Assembly (NCBI RefSeq): GCF_020524885.1
Contig: NZ_JAIVKJ010000001.1
Location: forward strand, 620,001 to 684,000
Origin: Microbulbifer elongatus
Lineage (GTDB): Bacteria > Pseudomonadota > Gammaproteobacteria > Pseudomonadales > Cellvibrionaceae
Length of the DNA: 64,000 nucleotides
Direction: 5' to 3'
The stretch's first letter is position 1, and each line of letters begins with the position of its first letter. The position numbers were made by a program, and so were the translations under genes. The notes beneath the pieces were generated by a model that was given only the letters and a program-made list of their open reading frames with translations, had not been told where the DNA came from and ran no database searches. Below are positions 56,466 through 64,000 of this stretch, in pieces.

Positions 56466-57350
56466 TTAGCTACTCAGCCCGGAGATGCGGAAATACCAGC
56501 CCATAATCTGCTCACCCCACAACATGGCAATCCAGGCCGCGCCGGCGAGATAGGGGCCGAAGGCGATAGGCAGGTTCTTGTCGCGACCGGAAATCAGCGT
56601 CCACAGAATGCCTACGAGGGCACCAACTGCAGCAGATAGGAGAATTACTAACGGCAATATTTGCCAGCCAAACCAGGCACCGATGGCCGCAAGAATCTTG
56701 AAGTCTCCCGCACCCATGCCTTCCTTGCCAGTAATCAGCTTGAATATGTGAAACACACTCCAGAGCGCCAGATAGCCAGCGATGGCCCCGATCACCGCAT
56801 CCTGTAGCGGTGCGAAAACGCCCCAGATATTGATCAGCAGACCGGCCCACAACAGCGGCAGGGTGATGTTGTCGGGCAACAACTGCTTGTCGAAATCGAT
56901 CCCCGTCAAGGCGATCAGCGCCCAGGTAAAAAACACCCCGGCCAGCGCCTGCCAGGTAAAGCCCAGTTGCCAGACCACAATGGCGGTAAGAATGCCCGTG
57001 GCCAGCTCCACCAGCGGGTAGCGCTTGGAGATGGGGGTCTCGCAGTTGCCGCACTTACCGCGCAGCAGCAGGTAGCTGACGATGGGAATATTCTGCCAGG
57101 GCTTGATCACCGTCTCACACTTGGGGCAGTGGGAGTGGGGCAGTACCAGGTTGTAGGTTTGTTCCAGCTCTTTCTGGTCGTCAGCCGAAGGCGTCTTTTC
57201 AAAGTAGCTGTAAAAGTCCTGCTGGTATTCCCGTTCCATCATGATGGGTAGGCGGTGAATGACCACGTTGAGGAAGCTGCCGATCAGCAGGCCTAAAATA
57301 AAAGCGCTGCTAATAAGCAGCGCTGGGTGGATAAAGGATTGCTCGAGCAT
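56466..57350 (-). CDS. pilD: Prepilin peptidase / N-methyltransferase PilD
   Basis: Inner-membrane aspartic protease that cleaves type IV prepilins and methylates the new N-terminus. The 294 aa protein has the cytoplasmic tetracysteine zinc site (CPKC and CGNC), about eight membrane helices, and the catalytic aspartates in [11 protein letters not shown] and GAGDFKILA. It is in the order pilB-pilC-pilD with 11 bp to pilC. Confidence 0.97.
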   Translation of the reverse strand: MLEQSFIHPALLISSAFILGLLIGSFLNVVIHRLPIMMEREYQQDFYSYFEKTPSADDQKELEQTYNLVLPHSHCPKCETVIKPWQNIPIVSYLLLRGKCGNCETPISKRYPLVELATGILTAIVVWQLGFTWQALAGVFFTWALIALTGIDFDKQLLPDNITLPLLWAGLLINIWGVFAPLQDAVIGAIAGYLALWSVFHIFKLITGKEGMGAGDFKILAAIGAWFGWQILPLVILLSAAVGALVGILWTLISGRDKNLPIAFGPYLAGAAWIAMLWGEQIMGWYFRISGLSS

Positions 57351-57361
57351 AAGTAGACTTG

Positions 57362-58576
57362 TTAGATAACCTGGCCCAGTTGGAAAATAGGTAGGTACAT
57401 GGCGATCAGCAGTCCGCCCACCAATATGCCCAGAACCGCCATGATCATTGGCTCGAGTAGCGTCGTGAGGTTGTCTACCAGATTGTCCACGGCCTCTTCA
57501 TAGAAATCCGCCGCCTTCGCTAGCATTTCATCCAGTGAGCCCGATTCTTCACCGATCGCAGCCATTTGGACCAGCATGGATGGGTATAGGCCGGATGCAC
57601 GCATAGCGCCATTTAAGGGAATACCTGTGGCAACGGAGTCACGAATTTTTAGGGTAGCTTCTTCGTAAACCACGTTACCGGTTGCCCCGGCAACGGACTT
57701 TAGCGCGTCGATAAGCGGCACACCCGCGGCAAAGGTAGTCGACAATGTCCTGGCAAAGCGGGCAGCGATAGAGTTGTAAGTGATTAAGCCCAGAATAGGT
57801 AGCTTCAGCATCAGTTTGTCGAAGAAGTTAGCCACTTTGGTGTTGCGCTTTTTGACCTCCAAAGTGCCGCCAACGCCGACAATTATCGATACAAATGCCA
57901 AAAGCCAATTTGCCTGCATCCATTCGGATATATTGAGGACAAAAAGGGTGAATGCAGGGAGGTCTGCACCAAAACTGGAAAAAGTCTCAGCAAACTGTGG
58001 TACCACCTTAACCAGCAAGATTGCGGTTACTACGATGGCAACAACCACGACAGCAATGGGGTAAGTCATTGCTTTCTTGATTTTCTTCTTGAGGGTTTCT
58101 GTTTTTTCTTTATAAGTGGCAATTCTGTCAAGCATGGTCTCCAAAGCACCGGACTGCTCTCCAGAGGCTACAAGATTGCAAAATAAATCATCAAAATAGA
58201 GAGGGTGCTTTCTCAGTGCTTCAGCAAACGCGGTACCTGAGGCCACATCGTCACGGATTTTAAAGATCAACTCCTTCAGGCCGTCATTATCCAGGCCATC
58301 GGCTACGATCTCGAAACTCTGCACCAAGGGCACACCGGCTTTCATCATGGTCGCCATCTGTCGAGTAAAAATAGCGATATCACCCGGACTCACCTTTTTT
58401 TTACCTCCGAACAGTGGCTTGGGCTTTTTTTGGACCTTATTTGCAATGATCCCCTGGCGGCGCAATTGGGCTTTGATAAGAGCAGGGCTAGTACTACTTA
58501 TCTCCCCTTGAACCTTATTGCCTTTGACATCCACGCCTTTATAAACATAAGCGACTGCAGTGGCGGCTTTGGCCAT
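57362..58576 (-). CDS. pilC: Type IV pilus inner-membrane platform protein PilC
   Basis: Polytopic platform that couples PilB/PilT ATPases to pilus extension and retraction. The ATG at 58576 (MAKAATAVAYVYKG, AAGAG upstream) is preferred to one 16 codons earlier; 404 aa. Two T2SSF domains (about 70-195 and 275-395) each with a GExSGxLxxML motif, and three membrane helices are visible. Confidence 0.97.
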   Translation of the reverse strand: MAKAATAVAYVYKGVDVKGNKVQGEISSTSPALIKAQLRRQGIIANKVQKKPKPLFGGKKKVSPGDIAIFTRQMATMMKAGVPLVQSFEIVADGLDNDGLKELIFKIRDDVASGTAFAEALRKHPLYFDDLFCNLVASGEQSGALETMLDRIATYKEKTETLKKKIKKAMTYPIAVVVVAIVVTAILLVKVVPQFAETFSSFGADLPAFTLFVLNISEWMQANWLLAFVSIIVGVGGTLEVKKRNTKVANFFDKLMLKLPILGLITYNSIAARFARTLSTTFAAGVPLIDALKSVAGATGNVVYEEATLKIRDSVATGIPLNGAMRASGLYPSMLVQMAAIGEESGSLDEMLAKAADFYEEAVDNLVDNLTTLLEPMIMAVLGILVGGLLIAMYLPIFQLGQVI

Positions 58577-58714
58577 GGTGCTCTTCCCGTTGATCTTTCT
58601 ATTGGAGTCTGGTCGACTCCACAAAATTTAATTATTCGTCTGTTCGTCGTCTAGCCTTCCGGAATCTCTCCGGAATGCAGTTGTCTTACTCTGGAGCTGG
58701 ATACTCGCTCAAAT

Positions 58715-60424
58715 TTAATCTTTAGTCACCCGGTTTGCTTCTTCCAGGCTCGTAACCCCCATCACCACTTTGCGCAAAGCCGATGTCCGCAGGTTATTAA
58801 AGCCTTCTTTGCGGGCCTGGTCGGCAATCTGAATAGAGTTTCCACCTTCCATTATAATGCGCGAAATTCCATCGGTAATGCGAACCACTTCATACACACC
58901 GACCCGTCCCTTGTAGCCTTTTGAGCAGTGCTCACACCCTACTGGCTGGAAAATTTGCCAATCGCTTTGGGGGATGGTGACCGCGTCAAAACCTTCCGCT
59001 TTCAGTACTTCGTCTGGTAGTTGTGCGGGCTTTTTGCACTCGCCGCATAGTCTGCGCGCTAGCCGTTGCGCGATAATGACGCTGACAGAGGTTGCGATAT
59101 TGAAAGTTGGGACGCCCATATTCATCAGACGGGTTAGAGTCTCTGGCGCCGAGTTTGTATGCAAGGTCGACAGCACCAGGTGTCCCGTTTGTGCTGCTTT
59201 GATGGCAATTTCCGCCGTTTCCAGATCTCGGATTTCCCCCACCATGACGATGTCTGGGTCCTGGCGGAGGAAGGATCGAAGCGCTTCGGCGAAGTTCAGG
59301 CCCACCTTGGCAGAGACGTTGACCTGGTTGATCCCCTCCAAGTTGATCTCCACCGGGTCTTCTGCGGTTGAGATATTCCGCTCCGGGGTGTTCAGGATAT
59401 TCAGGCCGGTATAGAGCGATACCGTTTTACCCGATCCAGTGGGGCCGGTAACCAGAATCATACCCTGCGGTTGCGCCAGGGCATCCAGGTAGATCTTTTT
59501 CTGTTCCTCTTCATAGCCCAAGGCGTCAATACCCAGCTTGGCTGAAGACGGGTCCAGAATCCGCAGTACGATTTTCTCGCCCCACAGGGTCGGGAGGCTG
59601 TTAACCCGAAAGTCAATGGCCTTGGTCTTCGACAGCTTCATCTTGATGCGGCCATCCTGGGGTACGCGGCGCTCGGAAATATCCATTTTGGACATCACCT
59701 TCAAGCGGGCAGATATCCTCGAGGCTAGCTGAATTGGCGGGCGGGCCACCTCGTGCAGCACGCCATCAGTGCGCAGTCTTACACGGTAGGACTTTTCATA
59801 GGGTTCGAAATGAATGTCCGATGCGCCGGTACGGATCGCATCCAGCAGCACTTTGTTCACAAAGCGTACGACCGGGGCCTCATCGCCACCGGGGTCACTT
59901 TCATCGTCACGGCTCTGTTCTCCACCCTCTACATCCAGTCCGTCGAGGTCATCGTCATCCAACCCTTCGAGGCCACCACCAATGTCACTGTTGGACAAGA
60001 AGCTTTCGATCGCCTTGCTGAGCTTGTCCGCTTCAACCAGAACAGCATCGGTGTTTAGGCCGGTGTTGAAGTTGATTTCGTCCAGCCCGGCCAAATTGGT
60101 AGGGTCCGCAACCGCCACGAACAGTCGGTTACCGCGTTTGTAAAGCGGGAGGGCAAAGTGCTTGCTGATTAATTTTTCGTCAACTATGTCTTTGGGGAGA
60201 AGATCAAAGTTGTAGCTGGAAAGATCAAATAATGGGCTGCCGAAAGCCATTGATGCAATATTGGCGAGCTCCCGGCTTTTAACCAGCTTGGCCTCCACCG
60301 CGTGCTGGGCAAAGGTTTGCCCCTCGCGTTTGGCGGCCTTTATGGCAGACTGGGCCGTCGCCTCGTCTATGGCATTGTCAGAAACCAGCCGCTTGGCTAG
60401 GCCGCTCAGTGGAGTGCTGCTCAT
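58715..60424 (-). CDS. pilB: Type IV pilus extension ATPase PilB
   Basis: Hexameric ATPase that powers pilus extension. The 569 aa protein has an N-terminal MshEN-like domain, Walker A VTGPTGSGKTVSLYTGL, an Asp box, Walker B GEIRDLETAEIAI, a His box and the zinc tetracysteine (CGEC and CEHC). It is transcribed away from pilA, the standard pilA/pilBCD divergence of Pseudomonas. Confidence 0.97.
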   Translation of the reverse strand: MSSTPLSGLAKRLVSDNAIDEATAQSAIKAAKREGQTFAQHAVEAKLVKSRELANIASMAFGSPLFDLSSYNFDLLPKDIVDEKLISKHFALPLYKRGNRLFVAVADPTNLAGLDEINFNTGLNTDAVLVEADKLSKAIESFLSNSDIGGGLEGLDDDDLDGLDVEGGEQSRDDESDPGGDEAPVVRFVNKVLLDAIRTGASDIHFEPYEKSYRVRLRTDGVLHEVARPPIQLASRISARLKVMSKMDISERRVPQDGRIKMKLSKTKAIDFRVNSLPTLWGEKIVLRILDPSSAKLGIDALGYEEEQKKIYLDALAQPQGMILVTGPTGSGKTVSLYTGLNILNTPERNISTAEDPVEINLEGINQVNVSAKVGLNFAEALRSFLRQDPDIVMVGEIRDLETAEIAIKAAQTGHLVLSTLHTNSAPETLTRLMNMGVPTFNIATSVSVIIAQRLARRLCGECKKPAQLPDEVLKAEGFDAVTIPQSDWQIFQPVGCEHCSKGYKGRVGVYEVVRITDGISRIIMEGGNSIQIADQARKEGFNNLRTSALRKVVMGVTSLEEANRVTKD

Positions 60425-60931
60425 GGGGGACCGTTAGAATGAGTGCTGAATTTGTTATCTTTGTTTAAATTGTGTTCTTAAATGCCGGTCAGCAAAGAGA
60501 ATTTGCTATTGGCAGGCGCTCCAATATAGCGAATAAGCATCCGCCAGCCAATGATCCTGTAGAGCCATTCCCGCAAGCTGTGAACTGGATAACTTCCTAT
60601 TCATTTACCGCGCTGCCAAACGCTATCGCCGGTATCACTTTGGATTCAGTATGCGCTACCCAGTAACAGGAAAATCGAACAACAGAGTTTCAGCTTCAGG
60701 TGCTCGCCATTCTCGCGAGCCGTGACAATTTACGTCACTACATCCCGTTGTTTATTTAAAAATTGAACGATCTGCTCATTTATCGCTCTGCAGAAGTATG
60801 ACTTTCCTCCCAGACTGCGTCGCAAGGGTAATTTCTACGCTTGCGCGTTTTGCCACATTACGGGTATCGTAAACGCCGACTTCCTCACGGGATTTCACCT
60901 TACAACAACAGTCTGTATGGAGACGGTTATA
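60425..60931 (+). other. 507 bp divergent pilB-pilA intergenic region
   Basis: No gene seen. It must contain both promoters. A sigma-54-like TTGGAT...ATGCGC near 60641-60656 has only 9 bp between GG and GC, so I do not call it a promoter. Otherwise AT-rich with no repeats I can support. Confidence 0.5.
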
Positions 60932-61366
60932 ATGAAAAAGCAACAGGGCTTTACACTTATCGAACTGATGATCGTGGTTGCGATTATCGGCATTCTGGCC
61001 GCAGTAGCACTGCCGGCTTATCAGGATTACACAGCGCGCGCGCAGGTTACCGAAGCGGTAAACCTGATGGGTGGGCTGAAGAGCACCGTAACTGAAATTT
61101 ACACCACTGAAGGTGAGTTCACTGACGCCAACAGCGGTGATTTGGGTATTCCTGCTGCAGCCGACGTTACTGGCGACAAAGTAGACAATGTTGAAGTTGC
61201 TGGCGGTGTTATCACTGCTACTATGCAGTCTACCGGCGTTGCCGAAGCCATCCGTGGCGCGACTCTTTCAATGAGCCCGGTTACCAATGCTGGTTCTATT
61301 GACTGGGTATGTAAGCCTGGCACCATTGACAACAAGTACCTGCCTTCAGAATGCCGCAGCATCTAA
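60932..61366 (+). CDS. pilA: Type IV major pilin PilA
   Basis: Structural subunit of the pilus. The ATG at 60932 (GGAGA 8 bp upstream) is chosen over one five codons earlier because it gives the type IVa leader MKKQQG, cut before F7 ([20 protein letters not shown]); 144 aa. Glutamate E5 of the mature chain is present. The C-terminal disulfide loop is formed by the cysteines in VCKPG and PSECRSI (about 14 residues apart). A terminator and two glycosyltransferase-type genes follow. Confidence 0.97.
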   Translation: MKKQQGFTLIELMIVVAIIGILAAVALPAYQDYTARAQVTEAVNLMGGLKSTVTEIYTTEGEFTDANSGDLGIPAAADVTGDKVDNVEVAGGVITATMQSTGVAEAIRGATLSMSPVTNAGSIDWVCKPGTIDNKYLPSECRSI

Positions 61367-61390
61367 CTTGTAGATAGTTGTAAGCGAGAG

Positions 61391-61422
61391 GCCGCTCTGG
61401 GAAACCCTAGAGCGGCTTTTTT
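61391..61422 (+). terminator. Intrinsic terminator between pilA and the GT-C-type gene
   Basis: GCCGCTCT / AGAGCGGC, 8 bp stem extended by GGG/CCC with one bulge, followed by six T residues, 25 bp after the pilA stop. The next ATG is only 11 bp beyond. Confidence 0.92.
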
Positions 61423-61432
61423 ATTGTAAAAA

Positions 61433-63346
61433 ATGAAAGTTGTAAGTAATTCATTATTCCCCGCATTGATGTGGCCGGTCGCGATTCTTGTCGTTGTTGC
61501 TATTTACCTACACGGTGTTAATGGCCCGTTTCTATTTGATGATTTCGCCAATCTCGATGCGCTGGGTGCCCACGGTGGTGTAAATGACTGGCAAAGTCTA
61601 TGGCTTTATCTCTCGCAAGGAGATGCCGGTCCTACGGGCAGGCCTGTATCGCTTCTTAGCTTTTTAATTGACGATAATTCATGGCCTTCCAGCCCGGAAA
61701 GTTTTAAGTATACGAATATTCTGATTCATGCACTGAACGGTTGTTTGGTGTTCTGGCTGCAATTATTGCTATTGCAGCAAAGTCCGCGGCAAAATTTCCG
61801 AGAAAAACATTTCTATATAGCCTTGGTGGCTTCGTTGCTCTGGCTGCTCCACCCGCTGTTTACGTCGACCGTCCTGTATGTGGTCCAGCGGATGGCAATG
61901 CTGTCGGCTACCTTTGTGCTAGCGGGATTATTATCTCATATCCTGTTCCGCTCTCTGATTGAGTCTCGCCCAAAGGCGGCATACGCTGGGATGACGATTA
62001 GCCTCGGATTCTGGGGCGCCCTTTCAGTTTTGAGCAAAGAAAACGGCGTTTTACTCCCGGCCCTTATCCTGGTGCTAGAGTGCTCCGGTTTTCGAGCGAA
62101 TGACAAGCTGTCGCGAGCATGGATTATCAGTTTTCTCGTTGTGCCAACGATTATCATCCTGGGGTATCTACTTAGTATTCCGCTCAAGCAGGGCTTTTTT
62201 GTGGAATGGCCCTCCCGGGGTTTCTCTCCATTCGAGCGCTTGATTACCGAGAGTCGCATACTTTGGGACTACTTTTTCCGGCTGTACGCCTTCAGAGTGG
62301 AAGGTAGCGGTCTATTTCACGACAACTACGCCGTTTCTCGCTCACTGGTTGACCCTCTGGTAACCTTGCCGGCAATAATTGGTATTCTTCTATTGGGATA
62401 TCTTTGTGTAATCCAAAGAAAAAGATGGCCGCTGCTTTCTCTGGCGTTAAGTTTCTATTTTGTCGGTCACCTCATTGAGTCAACCACAGTCAGTCTTGAG
62501 TTGTACTTTGAGCACAGAAACTATCTGCCCGCGATATTCCTGTTTTTACCGGTAGCGGCAGGATTACAGTGGCTCACCGGTTGGATAAAGCCCGTGACCA
62601 CTGGTTTGGTATTACTGACGGTCACATTTCTTCTGCTGAATCGGGTAAATTTATGGAGCGATAGCGTTTCTTTGGCCTCATCCTGGGCAAAGGAGGCTCC
62701 CCATTCTGTACGGGCTCAGCGTTCCGCCGCGATAGCACTTACACAGGCGGGGCGCGTTGAGTCAGCGCTCGATGTGTTGAATCAAGCATTTGAAAAGCAC
62801 GCCGAGGAGCATTCTATTTTGATGCATAGGATGCTGCTGAAGTGTTCTTTGGGGCAGAACATAGCTCAGGATAAAGTGTTGCTCTTAGAAATCTCACGAC
62901 ACGCACCTTTTAACCCTAAATTAACCAATATGATCGACGTTTTTCTTTCCGCCTCGAAAGGAAATGGATGCCAGTCTCTGAACCCCGAATACTCAAAAGA
63001 GTGGATTTCTGCGTTGATGACTAATCCAGTGGCTCGCTCCTCTGGAGGGTTTCGGCACCAACTCTACTTCTTCCGTGGTGTCATAAGATCTTATGAGAAG
63101 GATGGGGATGGGGCGAAATCTGACTTTGTTCACGCTATCAAGTTACGGCCAAGAGTTGGCGTGTTTCTGCAGTCCGCAGCGGTGTTAGCTACGGACGGAA
63201 ACTGTCGCTCAGCGCTTAATTTGATTTCGGAGCTCGAAGATCCGCTAATTCACAGCGGGAATAATTTCAATAAAGATTACTATCAAAGTGAGCTAAAAAT
63301 ACTCACGGCTAAAATACAAGATAGTTGCAAGTTGGACATTCAGTAA
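61433..63346 (+). CDS. Polytopic GT-C-like membrane protein with C-terminal TPR region
   Basis: 637 aa with about ten to eleven membrane helices over residues 10-420 and a soluble helical, TPR-like tail from about 425. The first periplasmic loop has an FDDF acid pair (FLFDDFANLD) and later RPVSLLSFLID, typical of GT-C glycosyltransferases such as TMTC/PMT-type O-mannosyltransferases. Position behind pilA suggests a pilin O-glycosyltransferase, functionally similar to TfpO/TfpW of Pseudomonas, but this is inferred from context. No ribosome binding site precedes the ATG, which lies 11 bp after the pilA terminator. It overlaps the next gene by 1 bp. Confidence 0.75.
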   Translation: MKVVSNSLFPALMWPVAILVVVAIYLHGVNGPFLFDDFANLDALGAHGGVNDWQSLWLYLSQGDAGPTGRPVSLLSFLIDDNSWPSSPESFKYTNILIHALNGCLVFWLQLLLLQQSPRQNFREKHFYIALVASLLWLLHPLFTSTVLYVVQRMAMLSATFVLAGLLSHILFRSLIESRPKAAYAGMTISLGFWGALSVLSKENGVLLPALILVLECSGFRANDKLSRAWIISFLVVPTIIILGYLLSIPLKQGFFVEWPSRGFSPFERLITESRILWDYFFRLYAFRVEGSGLFHDNYAVSRSLVDPLVTLPAIIGILLLGYLCVIQRKRWPLLSLALSFYFVGHLIESTTVSLELYFEHRNYLPAIFLFLPVAAGLQWLTGWIKPVTTGLVLLTVTFLLLNRVNLWSDSVSLASSWAKEAPHSVRAQRSAAIALTQAGRVESALDVLNQAFEKHAEEHSILMHRMLLKCSLGQNIAQDKVLLLEISRHAPFNPKLTNMIDVFLSASKGNGCQSLNPEYSKEWISALMTNPVARSSGGFRHQLYFFRGVIRSYEKDGDGAKSDFVHAIKLRPRVGVFLQSAAVLATDGNCRSALNLISELEDPLIHSGNNFNKDYYQSELKILTAKIQDSCKLDIQ

Positions 63347-64000
63347 TGGAAAACAAGATTTCTCTGAGTATCGTTATTCCGGCAAAAAATGAAGCGGACA
63401 ATCTCAAAGAGTGGCTGCCGAAGCTGGCTGAATGGGGTAAGTTTGATGAGCTGATTCTGGTGGATGATGGCTCGGATGACGAAACGGGTGCCGTCGCTAA
63501 TTCTTTTGGTGCAAAGGTGGTCAGGCACCAGACCAGTCTCGGCAATGGCGCCTCGATTAAACGTGGATTCCGTGAAGCAAAAAGCGACTGGGTTCTATTT
63601 ATGGATGCGGATGGACAGCATCGGCCGGAAGATATTCCCAAGCTACTGGATAAAGTAAATACGGGTGGGTTTGATATGGTCGTTGGCTCACGTAATGCAG
63701 GTGGGCAGGCGAATAGGGGGCGGTGGTTGGCGAACTCATTTTATAACTGGTTTGCAAGCCTGATTTCGGGGCAGAAAATCGTCGACCTTACCTCCGGTTT
63801 TCGGGTGGTCCGGGCAGAAAAGTTCCGTCAATTTCTTTCACTGCTCCCAAACGGATTTTCTTACCCTACGACCAGCACGATGGCGTTCTTACGCAGTGGG
63901 TATCAGGTTGATTTCGTGCCGGTGAATGTAGAAAAGCGTGGAGGTAAAAGTCATATTCGTCCGATTAAAGATGGGTTACGCTTTTTGGTGATTATTTTCA
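63346..64000 (+). CDS. GT2 family glycosyltransferase (polyprenyl-phosphate sugar synthase type), 3' end outside window
   Basis: Starts at ATG in a TAATG overlap with the preceding gene and stays open to the window end (218 codons). The N-terminus SLSIVIPAKNEADNL, the VDDGSDDET nucleotide-binding motif and the MDADGQHRPEDI metal motif identify a GT2 enzyme like dolichol-phosphate mannosyltransferase/GtrB, followed by GSRNAGGQ and the SGFRVVRAEKF segment. It probably makes a lipid-linked sugar donor for the membrane transferase upstream. No ORF shadow competes with it. Confidence 0.88.
   Translation, partial: MENKISLSIVIPAKNEADNLKEWLPKLAEWGKFDELILVDDGSDDETGAVANSFGAKVVRHQTSLGNGASIKRGFREAKSDWVLFMDADGQHRPEDIPKLLDKVNTGGFDMVVGSRNAGGQANRGRWLANSFYNWFASLISGQKIVDLTSGFRVVRAEKFRQFLSLLPNGFSYPTTSTMAFLRSGYQVDFVPVNVEKRGGKSHIRPIKDGLRFLVIIF

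Noticed and set aside
60641..60656. Possible sigma-54 promoter for pilA
   Set aside because: GG and GC are 9 bp apart; sigma-54 requires 10, and the -24 box is poor.
1..64000. CRISPR arrays, tRNA/rRNA genes, prophage or transposase genes
   Set aside because: Looked for regularly spaced identical repeats, cloverleaf-like sequences and integrase/transposase motifs; none seen.

Overview
The window is chromosomal DNA of a marine-type gammaproteobacterium. Gene order and protein sequences resemble the Pseudomonas/Cellvibrionales group. A secreted multidomain chitinase beside a NagX-like membrane protein, plus the general style of the proteins, make a Microbulbifer-like organism my best guess. The genus is an inference; the class is well supported by the dcw, isc-ndk-rlmN-pilF-rodZ-ispG-hisS-yfgM-bamB-der and pilBCD/pilA gene orders. 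Most of the window is conserved core genome. I see no prophage, transposase, CRISPR array, rRNA or tRNA.

Layout. (1) 1-15.9 kb, plus strand: the division and cell-wall cluster ftsI(partial)-murE-murF-mraY-murD-ftsW-murG-murC-ftsQ-ftsA-ftsZ, then lpxC. Genes are tightly packed with 1-4 bp overlaps, and ddlB is absent between murC and ftsQ. (2) 16-21.7 kb: an M23 metallopeptidase in the place where enterics have secM, then secA, argJ and mutT. (3) 21.8-28.4 kb, minus strand: nagX-like gene, GH18 chitinase with a LacI-type operator-like palindrome upstream, a small helical protein and an acyl desaturase. (4) 28.4-34.8 kb: an apparently undescribed small RNA with a textbook sigma-54 promoter and intrinsic terminator, followed by a PAS histidine kinase and a MASE1-PAS-GGDEF-EAL protein. 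(5) 34.8-44.6 kb: suhB (minus), trmJ, then the iron-sulfur operon iscR-iscS-iscU-iscA-hscB-hscA-fdx-iscX with two abutting IscR boxes at its promoter, then ndk and rlmN. (6) 44.6-52.6 kb: pilF, rodZ, ispG, hisS, yfgM, bamB, der. (7) 52.6-55.8 kb: a nested palindromic element, gabD, trmO, a TlpA-like thioredoxin and yacG. (8) 55.8-64 kb: coaE, pilD, pilC, pilB (minus), divergent from pilA, which is followed by a GT-C-type membrane protein and a GT2 glycosyltransferase cut by the window end. This last trio is probably a pilin or surface glycosylation locus.

The features that stand out are non-coding. They are the sigma-54-driven RNA at 28805-28928; six 15-16 bp repeats running into the hscA start codon with no Shine-Dalgarno; an intrinsic terminator inside the isc operon between iscA and hscB; tandem duplications that copy the last codons and stop of hscA and of gabD; a 98 bp nested palindrome before gabD; and a terminator directly before the membrane glycosyltransferase gene behind pilA.

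All function calls come from reading motifs and gene order by eye. No database search or folding calculation was run. Coordinates of motifs were counted by hand.
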